Notes under the pieces: model-generated
Told to the model about the DNA's origin: nothing
The model's database searches: none
The model's input: the letters and a program-made list of their open reading frames with translations, nothing else
Made by a program: the position numbers and the translations under genes
Shown: piece after piece, positions 39,782-47,998 of the stretch
Layout of the letters: each line of letters starts with the position of its first letter
Numbering within the stretch: position 1 is the stretch's first letter
Assembly (NCBI RefSeq): GCF_000820705.1
Contig: NZ_CCXI01000042.1
Location: 1-47,998 of the forward strand
DNA: 47,998 nt
Origin: Clostridium polynesiense
GTDB taxonomy: Bacteria > Bacillota > Clostridia > Clostridiales > Clostridiaceae
Reading direction: 5' to 3'

Positions 39782-40423
39782 GTGCAAAAGCTGGCAATCT
39801 TCGATGTAGATTACACATTAACAAAAAAAGAAACATTAATGGAGCTGTTTAAGTTCCTTTTAAAAAAGGATCCTTCTAAATTTATATATTTACCCAGAGC
39901 TATCTTTTCAGGACTTATGTACGTGATAGGAGTTTATGATGAAAAAAAGGTGAAGGAAACCTTCTTAAAATTTATAGATGGCATTCATGAAAGAGACATG
40001 GAGATGTTAGTAAAGGAGTTTTATGAAAAAAGGTTAAGTAAAATTCTTTATAATGATGCTATTGAAATGATGAAAAATTTAAAAAATCAAGGATATAAAA
40101 TATATTTGATTTCAGCAAGTCCTGAGTTTTATCTCAAAGAGCTTTATAATTTGAAAATAGTAGATAAAATAATAGGAACGAGATTCTTATGCGAAAACGG
40201 TTATCATTCCAGAAGGATGGAAGGAGAAAACTGTAAAGGTGAAGAAAAAGTAAAAAGGCTTAAGGAGGAGCTGAGAAAAGAAAATATAGAGGTTGATTAT
40301 AAAAACTCCTATATGTTTTCCGATTCTTTATCAGATAAACCTCTAATGGATATAGTTGGTAACGCTTATCTTATCAATTATAAAAAGAAGCATGATACTA
40401 TACAAATATTAAAATGGAAATAA
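39782..40423 (+). CDS. HAD-superfamily phosphatase (subfamily IB)
   Basis: Cytosolic phosphohydrolase of 213 aa. The nucleophile motif is FDVDYTLTKKE, with Asp8 and the acid/base Asp10. Motif II/III lie in LISASPEFYLKEL and the C-terminal DSLSDKPLMDIVG, which holds the Mg-binding Asp residues. The subfamily IB layout, with an alpha-helical cap between motif I and II, resembles SerB-type and lipid-phosphate phosphatases. GTG 39782 is preceded by AAAGGAGGGAAC. The gene lies 12 nt before the class IV aminotransferase and is probably co-transcribed. Confidence 0.9.
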   Translation: MQKLAIFDVDYTLTKKETLMELFKFLLKKDPSKFIYLPRAIFSGLMYVIGVYDEKKVKETFLKFIDGIHERDMEMLVKEFYEKRLSKILYNDAIEMMKNLKNQGYKIYLISASPEFYLKELYNLKIVDKIIGTRFLCENGYHSRRMEGENCKGEEKVKRLKEELRKENIEVDYKNSYMFSDSLSDKPLMDIVGNAYLINYKKKHDTIQILKWK

Positions 40424-40435
40424 GGAGTGTTCAAC

Positions 40436-41254
40436 ATGGAAGCATATTTGCAGAAATATTTTATATATAACGGTGAGTTAAAGTCCACGGAGGATTTTAA
40501 TCTTAAGGGTGTAGGTACAAAAATATATGAGGTTATAAGGATAATAGATAAAATTCCTCTATTTCTTGAAGAACATATAGAACGACTTGAAAAATCTCTG
40601 GATATAGTTAATCTAAAAAGCCGATATGATGTTGAAGCTATCAATAAATATATAAAAAAACTGATAGAAGCAAACCAAGGTGCAGAAGGCAATATAAAGC
40701 TTATTATGAATTTCAATGAAAACAGAGAGGATATATATTTATTTTATATACCTCACAGCTATCCCAAATCTGAACTATATGAAGAAGGGGTGGCAACCAT
40801 TCTTTATCACGGGGAAAGAGAAAATCCCAATGCTAAAATAATAAATTCATCCTTAAGAGATAGCGTAAATCATGAGCTTAAAAAAGCAGAAGCTTATGAG
40901 GCTATTTTAATAGATAATCAGGGAAGAGTTACTGAAGGAAGCCGTTCAAATATATTTTTTGTAAAAGATGAGAAGTTAATTACTTCACCTATAGAAGCGG
41001 TACTTCCCGGTATTACAAGGCAGCAGATAATTAAGCTCTGCACAGCTAATGATATTAAAGTAGAAGAAAAGTATATTAATGAGCAGGAAATTAAGGAATG
41101 CGATGCTTTATTTATATCTGGTACTTCTCCAGAGGTTTTACCCATAAAAAGTGTAAATTTAATAAAATTTGCTTCAAGTTGTAATTCAGTAGTAAAAAAA
41201 GTCATGACACTTTACGATAATAGTATAGAAGAATATATTTCAAAGGGTAAATAG
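40436..41254 (+). CDS. Class IV aminotransferase (PabC/D-alanine aminotransferase fold)
   Basis: PLP-dependent enzyme of 272 aa from ATG 40436 (AAGGAG at 40422-40427). The fold-type IV features are the N-terminal ARI-like GVGTKIYEVIRIIDKIPLFLEEHIERLEKSL, the PLP-lysine segment AKIINSSLRDSVNHELKKAEAYEAILID, and GRVTEGSRSNIFFVKDEKLITSP, VLPGITRQQIIKL. This family includes branched-chain, D-amino-acid aminotransferases and 4-amino-4-deoxychorismate lyase. The exact one cannot be chosen from these motifs. It may form a pair with the HAD phosphatase. A palindromic hairpin follows. Confidence 0.88.
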   Translation: MEAYLQKYFIYNGELKSTEDFNLKGVGTKIYEVIRIIDKIPLFLEEHIERLEKSLDIVNLKSRYDVEAINKYIKKLIEANQGAEGNIKLIMNFNENREDIYLFYIPHSYPKSELYEEGVATILYHGERENPNAKIINSSLRDSVNHELKKAEAYEAILIDNQGRVTEGSRSNIFFVKDEKLITSPIEAVLPGITRQQIIKLCTANDIKVEEKYINEQEIKECDALFISGTSPEVLPIKSVNLIKFASSCNSVVKKVMTLYDNSIEEYISKGK

Positions 41255-41271
41255 TTCATTTACCCTTTGAA
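41239..41271 (+). terminator. Perfect 14-bp hairpin before the chemotaxis operon
   Basis: TTCAAAGGGTAAAT (41239-41252) pairs with ATTTACCCTTTGAA (41258-41271) around a 5-nt loop. It overlaps the aminotransferase 3' end. The T-tail is weak, so termination strength is uncertain. Confidence 0.65.
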
Positions 41272-41307
41272 TTATGATTTTTAATTTATTATGTGTGGTG
41301 AAATGTA

Positions 41308-43230
41308 ATGAAAAAATATTCTGGTACGACATTAGATAAATGTTTAAAACAAGCCTCAGAAGAATTGAAAAAGCCTATGGAGTCATTAAAGTATGAAATC
41401 ATCGAGGAAACTAAAGGTTTTTTCAAAAAGACTTTCACTATAATGATAAAAGATGATATAAAAGAAACTAAAGATGAAGCTAATAATAATGGCTTCATAG
41501 AAGTCATTAATGAAAAATTAGTGGTTACAGACCCTGTAAAAGACGGTAAACCCGCCAAGATGCTTCCTAGAGACAATATGATTATAAAAATTAACGGTGA
41601 AGAATTATTGGAGCCTGGCGAAGTTTATTCCAATTCAGAGGTGGAAATAAGCTTAATAGAACAGCAAGCCAAACGATATATAAATGTGGATGTTTCAAAG
41701 GATCAGATAGAAGCTTATGTAACCATTAAATACATGCCCCATATTATATATTCATTAGAAGATATGGAGGCTGCAAATAAAAGCAGGCTAAGTACTAAAA
41801 TAATCAAAGAAGAATTTCCATCCAAATTTACCCTTCAGGAGGTTTCAGATTATTTAAAGCAATCAGGTATAACTACAGGGATAATAAGGGGAAATGTGGA
41901 AAAACTCTTAAATGATGGAGAGTGCTCCTCTTTACTTATTGCTAAAGGCGAGGCTGCTGTAGACGATATTCCTGATACAATAGATATTAAATTTAAATCA
42001 TCAGTTCATTTAAATTATCAGGATAATTCTTTAGATAGAGTTAACTACAAGGATATGTGTGCGGTGGAATCAGTTAAAAAAGGAGATATCCTGGCGATTT
42101 TAAATAAGGGTGTTAAAGGTAAAAATGGGATAACTGTACAGGGTAAAGTTATTAATAAAAAGGAAGCTAAGCAGGTCTTATTTAAAGCAGGTAAAGGAAC
42201 TGAGTTAGTAGATGACATAACTATAGCAGCTTCTATACCGGGAAAACCTTCCTTTAAAAATGGATTTTTTGAAGTAAATGAAGTTTACGAGCTGAAGTCA
42301 GATGTAAATGTAAATACCGGCAGCGTGAAATTTAATGGCGCTGTAAAGGTGTTTGGAGCTGTAAATGAAGGAATGAAAGTGGAGGCCACAGGGGATATAG
42401 AGATTTTAGGAGGTATTGATTCGGCACATATCTACTCTTCTCAAGGTAATATATCTATTATGGGAAATATACTAAGATCTAAAATCACCGCAGGAGGTAC
42501 TGATACAGAAAAAATAAACACTATAAATCTTTATAAGGAACTTGCCTCTAATATGAATGATTTAATCTCTGCGGTGGAAGAGATTAAGAAGTTTAATCTC
42601 CTTGGTAAAAATATTTCTGATGGACAAGTTATAAAAATTCTCTTGGAAAATAAATTTAAAGGAATTTTAAGAACCTCTGAAGCAATAATTGCTTTATATA
42701 AACAGACTGGAAATTCAGAGGAAGCCATCGAAAAATATATACGATTTAAGATAATGGGATTAACCCCTCTTACTATAAAGCATTATGGAGAATTAACTAA
42801 GTTTATTGATATTTTAAACTACAAAATTAATGAGCTGAAGGTTAATATCTCTATACCTGTAAATACAACTCTGAATTATTGTCAGGATAGCGAGATTAAC
42901 TGTTCAGGAGATATCGTGTTTTTAGGAAAGGGAGAATATCAGTCTTATTTAAAGGCAGGAGGAAGTATTTACTTTCAGCCAGGATCCGTGGTTAGAGGAG
43001 GAACCCTTTCAGCTGAAAGGGAAATACGATGTAATACCGTTGGAAGTCCAGGGGGAGTTGCAACAAAGCTTCATGTGTCAAAAGGGGGACACATTTATGC
43101 TGAGACTGCTTACCAGAATACCTATTTTAGCATAGGGGAGAAAGAAACTATATTGGATATCCCCTCTAAAAAGGTGCATGTATTTATTGATGATGCGGGA
43201 TTGATTGTAATTGATAGGTTTAATATATAA
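41308..43230 (+). CDS. FapA (DUF342) family protein with Jag-N-like N-terminus
   Basis: A 640-aa cytosolic protein. The first 55 residues (KYSGTTLDKCLKQASEELKKP, then EETKGFFKKTFTIMI) resemble the Jag_N domain of KhpB. The middle and C-terminal regions are DUF342/FapA, with beta-helix repeats (VNTGSVKFNGAVKVFGAVNEGMKVEATGDIEILGGIDSA, CSGDIVFLGKGEYQSYLKAGGSIYFQPG). GTGGTGAAATGT precedes ATG 41308. Being first in the chemotaxis operon is frequent in clostridia. Its contribution is not known; a polymerising scaffold role is inferred from the beta-helix. Confidence 0.88.
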   Translation: MKKYSGTTLDKCLKQASEELKKPMESLKYEIIEETKGFFKKTFTIMIKDDIKETKDEANNNGFIEVINEKLVVTDPVKDGKPAKMLPRDNMIIKINGEELLEPGEVYSNSEVEISLIEQQAKRYINVDVSKDQIEAYVTIKYMPHIIYSLEDMEAANKSRLSTKIIKEEFPSKFTLQEVSDYLKQSGITTGIIRGNVEKLLNDGECSSLLIAKGEAAVDDIPDTIDIKFKSSVHLNYQDNSLDRVNYKDMCAVESVKKGDILAILNKGVKGKNGITVQGKVINKKEAKQVLFKAGKGTELVDDITIAASIPGKPSFKNGFFEVNEVYELKSDVNVNTGSVKFNGAVKVFGAVNEGMKVEATGDIEILGGIDSAHIYSSQGNISIMGNILRSKITAGGTDTEKINTINLYKELASNMNDLISAVEEIKKFNLLGKNISDGQVIKILLENKFKGILRTSEAIIALYKQTGNSEEAIEKYIRFKIMGLTPLTIKHYGELTKFIDILNYKINELKVNISIPVNTTLNYCQDSEINCSGDIVFLGKGEYQSYLKAGGSIYFQPGSVVRGGTLSAEREIRCNTVGSPGGVATKLHVSKGGHIYAETAYQNTYFSIGEKETILDIPSKKVHVFIDDAGLIVIDRFNI

Positions 43231-43242
43231 GGGAGGACAAAC

Positions 43243-43689
43243 ATGAACAGCAGTGAAATAAAAGTGTTGATATTTACATTAAATGATGAGTTCTATGCTA
43301 CAGACATAATGGATATAGAAAGAATTCTTGGTTATGAGGAACCAACCACACTACCGGAAGCTCCTGAATTTATAGAAGGTGTCATCAATTATGAAGGGAT
43401 GATACTTCCTGTAGTTAGCCTTGCAAAAAAATTTAACATGAAAAATACTAAAAAAGAAGACTCAAAGGTTATAGTTGTTAAACAGAAAAATGACAGGATT
43501 GGAATTGTGGTAGATCAGGTTACAGAGGTAGGAGACATAAAGTTAGACGAAATAGAAAATCCTCCTCATATTTCCACAGATATATCCAGAAGATACATAA
43601 AAGGACTTATAAAAGTAAAAGAAAAAATTGTTATATTTTTAAATTTGGCAGAGATTCTTTCGCATGATGAGAAACAGCTATTAAAGTAG
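43243..43689 (+). CDS. cheW: Chemotaxis adaptor CheW
   Basis: A 148-aa adaptor of CheW type that links CheA to chemoreceptors. The SH3-like barrel contains KVLIFTLNDEFYATDIMDIERIL, EFIEGVINYEGMILPVVSLAKKF and IGIVVDQVTEVGDIKLDEI. GGGAGG precedes ATG 43243. It lies between the FapA and cheD genes, with 12 and 16 nt to its neighbours. Confidence 0.95.
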   Translation: MNSSEIKVLIFTLNDEFYATDIMDIERILGYEEPTTLPEAPEFIEGVINYEGMILPVVSLAKKFNMKNTKKEDSKVIVVKQKNDRIGIVVDQVTEVGDIKLDEIENPPHISTDISRRYIKGLIKVKEKIVIFLNLAEILSHDEKQLLK

Positions 43690-43705
43690 GGAGTAAGGAT
43701 AATTT

Positions 43706-44185
43706 ATGGAAGTTAGAGTAGGAATTGCAGATTTAAACACGGTATTTACTCCCGGTAAAATAATAACCATCGGTTTAGGTTCCTGTATAGGGATAGCTGT
43801 GTATGATAAAAAAATATCTTTAGCAGGTTTAGCACATATAATGCTTCCTGACAGTTCACAGTTTTCAAATATAAATAATCCACTTAAATTTGCTGACTTA
43901 GCTGTTCCTATGTTGATAGATAAGATGCTTAAGCAGGGAGCTGATAAAAGATATATTACCGCCAAAATTGCCGGAGGAGCCTCGATGTTTAATTTCAGCG
44001 ATAAAAGCATGAATATGGACATAGGGGAAAGAAATGGACAGGCAGTAGTAAATACATTGGGAAAGCTTCAAATACCTATTATTTCTAGTGATATAGGGGG
44101 AAATAAAGGCAGGACAATGATAGTAGATGCCTCTAATGGAGTTGTTCAGATAAGAACAATTGGACTTGGAACAAAAGATATATAG
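43706..44185 (+). CDS. cheD: Chemoreceptor deamidase CheD
   Basis: Glutamine deamidase (159 aa) that modifies chemoreceptors and often binds CheC. The catalytic Cys is in GLGSCIGIAVYD, and the catalytic His in GLAHIMLPDS. The nearby Thr/Asn residues are in AKIAGGASMFNFS. The start has GGGAGTAAGG ahead. The stop is 14 nt before the likely cheB start. It is the third gene of the operon. Confidence 0.95.
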   Translation: MEVRVGIADLNTVFTPGKIITIGLGSCIGIAVYDKKISLAGLAHIMLPDSSQFSNINNPLKFADLAVPMLIDKMLKQGADKRYITAKIAGGASMFNFSDKSMNMDIGERNGQAVVNTLGKLQIPIISSDIGGNKGRTMIVDASNGVVQIRTIGLGTKDI

Positions 44186-44198
44186 AGAGGTTGATAAT

Positions 44199-45239
44199 TT
44201 GAATAATATAAAAGTATTAGTTGTAGATGATTCAGTGTTAATGAGAAGAATAATATCAGACATGATTAACGAAACTCAGGGAATGGAAGTAATTGATACT
44301 GCTAAAAATGGTGAAGAACTTATTGCTAAATTGAATAATATTACACCGGATGTTATTACATTAGATGTGGAAATGCCTAAGATGGACGGAATTGAAGTGC
44401 TAAAAAAGCTTAGAGAAAAAGATTTAAATACTACTGTTTTAATGCTAAGCAGCCTTTCAAAAAAAGGCGCAGAAATAACTATGAATTGTCTGGAACTGGG
44501 CGCTTTTGATTTTATTTCAAAACCATCAGGACATATTTCTTTAGATATCACAACTTTAAAGGATGAATTAATTGAGAAAATAAGAACTGCAGGAGAAAAA
44601 AATAAAAACTTAAACCTAGGAGAGACCGGAAGTGTAAGAAGGAAAGGAATAATAAGAAACCGCCGCATCTCAAATGATTATGGAGCGGTAGTTATAGGTG
44701 CTTCTACAGGTGGACCAAAAGCTATACATTCTATAATAACAGCTCTTCCTGGTGATATTGGAGCCCCTGTATTCGTAGTCCAGCATATGCCGGAGGGGTT
44801 TACAAAGGCTTTTGCCGAGAGACTTAACAGTAATAGTAAATTACAGGTAGTGGAAGCTTCGCACAATGAAGAAATTGAAAAAAACAAAGTTTACGTAGCT
44901 CCAGGGGGGTATCACATGGAGGTAGATGAGAATAATAGGATCATCTTAAATAGAAACCCTACAATATGGGGAGTGAGACCTGCAGTAGATAAGCTGTTTA
45001 TATCAGCATCTAAAATCTACAACAAAAAGCTTATAAGTATAGTACTTACCGGAATGGGTAAAGATGGAGCACAAGGAACAGAAGCCGTTAAAGCAGAAGG
45101 CGGTTATACTATATCAGAAGACAAGTCTACCTGCACTATATATGGAATGCCTAAGGCCGCTTACGAAACCGGAAGTGTAGATGAGGTCTTACCTCTTCAC
45201 TATATACCGGATAGATTATTAGCATTATTACAAAAATAG
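44199..45239 (+). CDS. cheB: Chemotaxis methylesterase/glutaminase CheB
   Basis: A 346-aa two-domain protein. TTG 44199 is preferred, with AGAGGTTGAT at 44185-44194; an open frame back to 44160 has no site. The receiver domain has VLVVDDSVLMRR and phospho-Asp in VITLDVEMPKMDG. The methylesterase domain has the catalytic Ser in VVIGASTGGPKAIHS, His in FVVQHMPEGFT and Asp in GMGKDGAQG. It removes methyl groups from receptor glutamates in adaptation. Phosphorylation by CheA activates it. Confidence 0.95.
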   Translation: MNNIKVLVVDDSVLMRRIISDMINETQGMEVIDTAKNGEELIAKLNNITPDVITLDVEMPKMDGIEVLKKLREKDLNTTVLMLSSLSKKGAEITMNCLELGAFDFISKPSGHISLDITTLKDELIEKIRTAGEKNKNLNLGETGSVRRKGIIRNRRISNDYGAVVIGASTGGPKAIHSIITALPGDIGAPVFVVQHMPEGFTKAFAERLNSNSKLQVVEASHNEEIEKNKVYVAPGGYHMEVDENNRIILNRNPTIWGVRPAVDKLFISASKIYNKKLISIVLTGMGKDGAQGTEAVKAEGGYTISEDKSTCTIYGMPKAAYETGSVDEVLPLHYIPDRLLALLQK

Positions 45240-45250
45240 AGGACAAAAAG

Positions 45251-46018
45251 ATGGATATATTTGATTTTGAAAAATGGATTTTTAATAATTTTAATATTGA
45301 TTTATCTGCTTATAAATCCAATCAGCTCCACAGGAGAATAAATAGTTTAATGAGCAGGGTTGGAGCTAAAAATCTTCAGGAATACACCTATATGCTTGCA
45401 GAAGATAAAGAGCAGAAACAAAAGTTTTTAGATTTCATTACTATAAATGTAACTGAGTTTTTCAGAAATCCTGAGCTCTTTGATGAATTAAGAAAAAAAA
45501 TCAAGGAAGAACTTCTGGTTAAAAATAACTCTTTAAAAGTGTGGAGCGCTGCATGTTCTACCGGTGCAGAACCGTATTCTCTGGCGATGATTCTGGATGA
45601 ACTAGCCCCTTTAGGAAGGCATAAAATAATAGCTACAGACATTGACAGCACAATTTTAAGCAGAGCAAAACTAGGAGAATATCAGGAATCTGAGGTTAAA
45701 AACATAAAGGATGAATATCTTAATAAATACTTTAAAAAACAAAATAACAATTATATCGTAGATTACAAATTAAAATCTATGATTAATTTTATAAAGCATG
45801 ATCTTATACTTGATGATTATAATAAAGGATTAGATCTCATTGTATGTAGAAATGTAGTTATATACTTTAATACAGATGTGAAAAATAAGATATACAAAAG
45901 GTTTTATGACTCTTTAAAGCCAGGAGGCTTACTTTTTGTGGGAGCTACTGAAAGCATCTATAATTATAAGGAATTTGGATTTGAAAAATCATCTACATTT
46001 ATCTACAGAAAAGCATAA
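45251..46018 (+). CDS. cheR: Chemotaxis methyltransferase CheR
   Basis: SAM-dependent O-methyltransferase of 255 aa that methylates chemoreceptor glutamates. The N-terminal helical domain has INSLMSRVGAKNLQEYTYMLA and the switch region TINVTEFFRNPELFDEL. SAM binding is by WSAACSTGAEPYSLAMIL and IIATDIDSTILSRA. The C-terminal motif IVCRNVVIYF is the family feature. It follows cheB by 11 nt and precedes cheA by 13 nt. Confidence 0.95.
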   Translation: MDIFDFEKWIFNNFNIDLSAYKSNQLHRRINSLMSRVGAKNLQEYTYMLAEDKEQKQKFLDFITINVTEFFRNPELFDELRKKIKEELLVKNNSLKVWSAACSTGAEPYSLAMILDELAPLGRHKIIATDIDSTILSRAKLGEYQESEVKNIKDEYLNKYFKKQNNNYIVDYKLKSMINFIKHDLILDDYNKGLDLIVCRNVVIYFNTDVKNKIYKRFYDSLKPGGLLFVGATESIYNYKEFGFEKSSTFIYRKA

Positions 46019-46031
46019 GGGGGTTAATACT

Positions 46032-47998
46032 ATGGATGTATCACAATACATGTCTATGTTTCTTGAAGAGTCTTTAGATAACTTACAAAATCTTAATGAG
46101 TCTCTTTTGCAGCTTGAACAGAACCCTGAAGATATAGTTAAGCTGAATGAAATTTTCAGAGCTGCCCATACTTTAAAAGGTATGGCTGCAACTATGGGGT
46201 ATTCCAGTATGGCAGAACTTACTCATAAGATGGAGGATGTTTTATCAAGCTTTAGAGAAGGGGAACTGAAAGTAACTCAGGAGGTAGTAACGGTATTATT
46301 CGACTGCTTGGACACACTTGAAAGGATATTAAGGAGTATAGAAGAAGATAATTCTGAAAGCGTAGATATTCAAGAAATAATGAGTTCCCTAGAGAACATA
46401 ACCTCTAAGGATATTAATGCAAAAGAAGATGAAGGCTGTTTAAATAATGAAGAAGAAAGTTCATATAACAAGGTTTATATGAATGAGTATGATTTAAATA
46501 TAATAAAACAGGCAAAAGATAAAGGGTATAATACATATGAAATTAACATTGTACTCAGCGAAAATACATTGTTAAAATCGGCCAGAGCTTTTTTGGTGTT
46601 TAAATCTCTTGAAGAACAAGGAGAAATAATAAAATCACTGCCTGGTGCAGAAGACATAGAAAATGAAAATTTTGAGTTTGATTTTACATTAGTTTATATA
46701 ACTAACTCTTCTGAGAAAGAACTTATTAATATGCTTACTAATATTTCTGAGGTGGATAAAGTTTCAATAATATCTATCGAATTAAATAATGTCAAGCAAA
46801 ACAAAAAAAGTATTACAGAGCAGTTTGAATGTGAAGCTTCCAGTCCTATAGAAAGGATGGAAAGCAAAGATATTGATATTAAGGGTGAAGCAGCTAAAAA
46901 GCATGTGTCAGCTAGAGAAGGGAAAAAGGTACATCAGTCTGTAAGAGTTGATCTGGAAAGACTGGACATGCTGATGAATATGGTTTCAGAACTGGTAATA
47001 CATAGAACCAGGATGGAGCAGCTAGGTTTAACTTATAAATCTCCGGAAATGAATGAAACCCTAGAGCAAGTAGCAAGGACTACTTCAGATCTTCAGGATC
47101 TTGTTATGAAGATTAGGATGCTTCCTTTAGAAGTTGTTTTTAACAGATTTCCAAGGATGATTAGAGATCTTTCCGTTGAATTGAATAAGGAAATGGATTT
47201 TATAATTGAAGGACAGGATACAGAACTGGATAGGACGGTAATCGATGAAATAGGAGAGCCCCTTATACATCTATTAAGGAATGCTGCAGACCATGGTATT
47301 GAAAGCAGAGAAGCAAGAATAGCAGCAGGAAAAAATCCTGTGGGGAAAATAAAGCTCGTATCTTATCAGGAAGGCACAAAGGCGGTAATAAGGGTAGAAG
47401 ATGATGGAGCAGGAATCGATGTGGAGAAGGTAAGACAAAAAGCTGAAAGAATTGGTATCAGTACTGATGGAATGTCTCCTTCTGATATAAGAAATCTCAT
47501 ATTTATGGAGGGCTTTAGTACTAATGAGAAAGTAACTGACGTATCAGGAAGAGGCGTTGGAATGGATGTTGTAAAGACAAAGATTTCTTCTTTAGGCGGG
47601 ACTGTAGATGTTATAAGTGATATGGGCAAAGGCTCGGCATTTATAATTAAGCTTCCTCTTACTCTTCAGATAATACAGGCTCTTCTAGTGAAAGTTCATA
47701 CTGAAACCTTTGCTATCTCTTTAGGCTATATTGATAGAGTTATTGACTATAAGAAGGAAAATGTCAAAAAGTCCAATGGAAAAGAAGTGTTATTATATCG
47801 AGACACTGTAATACCTCTTGTCAGAGTGAATGAAAGACTGGGATTAGAGGGAAAAACTGAAGGTAAGCAATTTGTTATAATAGTAAATGTAGGTGAAAAA
47901 ACTGTAGGAGTATTGGTTGATTCACTTCAGGGACAGCAGGAAATAGTAATTAAGCCTCTTGGAAAAACTCTTCAATCAGTAAAAGAATATATCGGAGC
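46032..47998 (+). CDS. cheA: Chemotaxis histidine kinase CheA (3' end cut by window)
   Basis: Central kinase of the chemotaxis system, 655 codons seen. ATG 46032 follows AAGGGGGTT. The Hpt domain P1 has the phospho-acceptor His46 in FRAAHTLKGMAA. A P2-like region follows at roughly 160-265. The P3 dimer helices begin near SVRVDLERLDMLMNMVSELVIHRTRM. The ATPase has LLRNAADHGIE (N box), EDDGAGID (G1), GRGVGMDVVKT (G2) and GKGSAFIIKLPLTL. The regulatory P5 CheW-like domain starts at IIQALLVKVHTETFAISLGYI and runs to the window end. About the last 20-30 residues are missing here because the window ends. It was not listed as an ORF for that reason only. Confidence 0.95.
   Translation, partial: MDVSQYMSMFLEESLDNLQNLNESLLQLEQNPEDIVKLNEIFRAAHTLKGMAATMGYSSMAELTHKMEDVLSSFREGELKVTQEVVTVLFDCLDTLERILRSIEEDNSESVDIQEIMSSLENITSKDINAKEDEGCLNNEEESSYNKVYMNEYDLNIIKQAKDKGYNTYEINIVLSENTLLKSARAFLVFKSLEEQGEIIKSLPGAEDIENENFEFDFTLVYITNSSEKELINMLTNISEVDKVSIISIELNNVKQNKKSITEQFECEASSPIERMESKDIDIKGEAAKKHVSAREGKKVHQSVRVDLERLDMLMNMVSELVIHRTRMEQLGLTYKSPEMNETLEQVARTTSDLQDLVMKIRMLPLEVVFNRFPRMIRDLSVELNKEMDFIIEGQDTELDRTVIDEIGEPLIHLLRNAADHGIESREARIAAGKNPVGKIKLVSYQEGTKAVIRVEDDGAGIDVEKVRQKAERIGISTDGMSPSDIRNLIFMEGFSTNEKVTDVSGRGVGMDVVKTKISSLGGTVDVISDMGKGSAFIIKLPLTLQIIQALLVKVHTETFAISLGYIDRVIDYKKENVKKSNGKEVLLYRDTVIPLVRVNERLGLEGKTEGKQFVIIVNVGEKTVGVLVDSLQGQQEIVIKPLGKTLQSVKEYIG

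Overview
The window reads as chromosomal DNA of a low-GC, spore-forming, motile anaerobe of the Clostridium type. The basis is strongly AT-rich sequence, an alpha/beta small acid-soluble spore protein, a SigI/RsgI pair, a single-chain pyruvate:ferredoxin oxidoreductase with a flavodoxin beside it, frequent TTG/GTG starts behind strong AGGAGG sites, and a FapA-CheW-CheD-CheB-CheR-CheA operon. No rRNA, tRNA, CRISPR array, integrase or intact insertion sequence was seen.

Layout. (1) 69-6570: a binding-protein ABC importer of the iron/organophosphate-ester type (lipoprotein, ATPase, fused permease with a frameshift), then a YesM-type sensor kinase and a short AraC-type response regulator, closed by a terminator. 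(2) 6679-7931: HxlR regulator, methyltransferase and small membrane protein. (3) 8125-9866: a deletion scar in which the start of a PRD-type PTS regulator runs straight into the second half of an UlaA-like PTS EIIC, followed by an intact SIS-domain protein. (4) 10111-13396: a cation diffusion facilitator with an in-frame TGA, a HemG-type flavodoxin, and sigI-rsgI on the minus strand. (5) 13868-24513: CAP-domain protein, DEDDh exonuclease, SPFH/zinc-ribbon protein with a membrane zinc-ribbon partner, AGCS amino-acid symporter, CotA-like multicopper oxidase, UMF1-type MFS protein, 2H phosphoesterase, and mnmH behind a promoter plus leader terminator. (6) 24561-33454: parE, parC (in-frame TGA), DJ-1 protein, M16 peptidase carrying a palindromic repeat inside its coding sequence, recJ (two homopolymer frameshifts) and a spore SASP. 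(7) 33636-41254: MurG, flavodoxin, PFOR, a His/Cys-rich DUF1292 protein, HAD hydrolase and class IV aminotransferase. (8) 41308-47998: the chemotaxis operon, with cheA cut by the window end.

How genes work together. The importer and two-component system probably form a nutrient-sensing uptake unit. Flavodoxin is well placed to take electrons from PFOR. mnmH-parE-parC-DJ-1 look co-transcribed up to the terminator at 30046, and the M16 peptidase and recJ overlap. The Che genes form a tight adaptation and signalling operon.

The most notable features are the many damaged genes (three single-base losses in short homopolymers, two in-frame TGA codons and one large deletion fusion), an RsgI that lacks the Asn-Pro autocleavage motif and ends in an acidic tail beside a divergent SigI, a shared 23-nt palindromic repeat at two loci, a laccase in an apparent anaerobe, and an attenuator-like leader before mnmH. 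I did not find an obviously new multi-gene defence or mobile system. The unusual material is in these smaller features.
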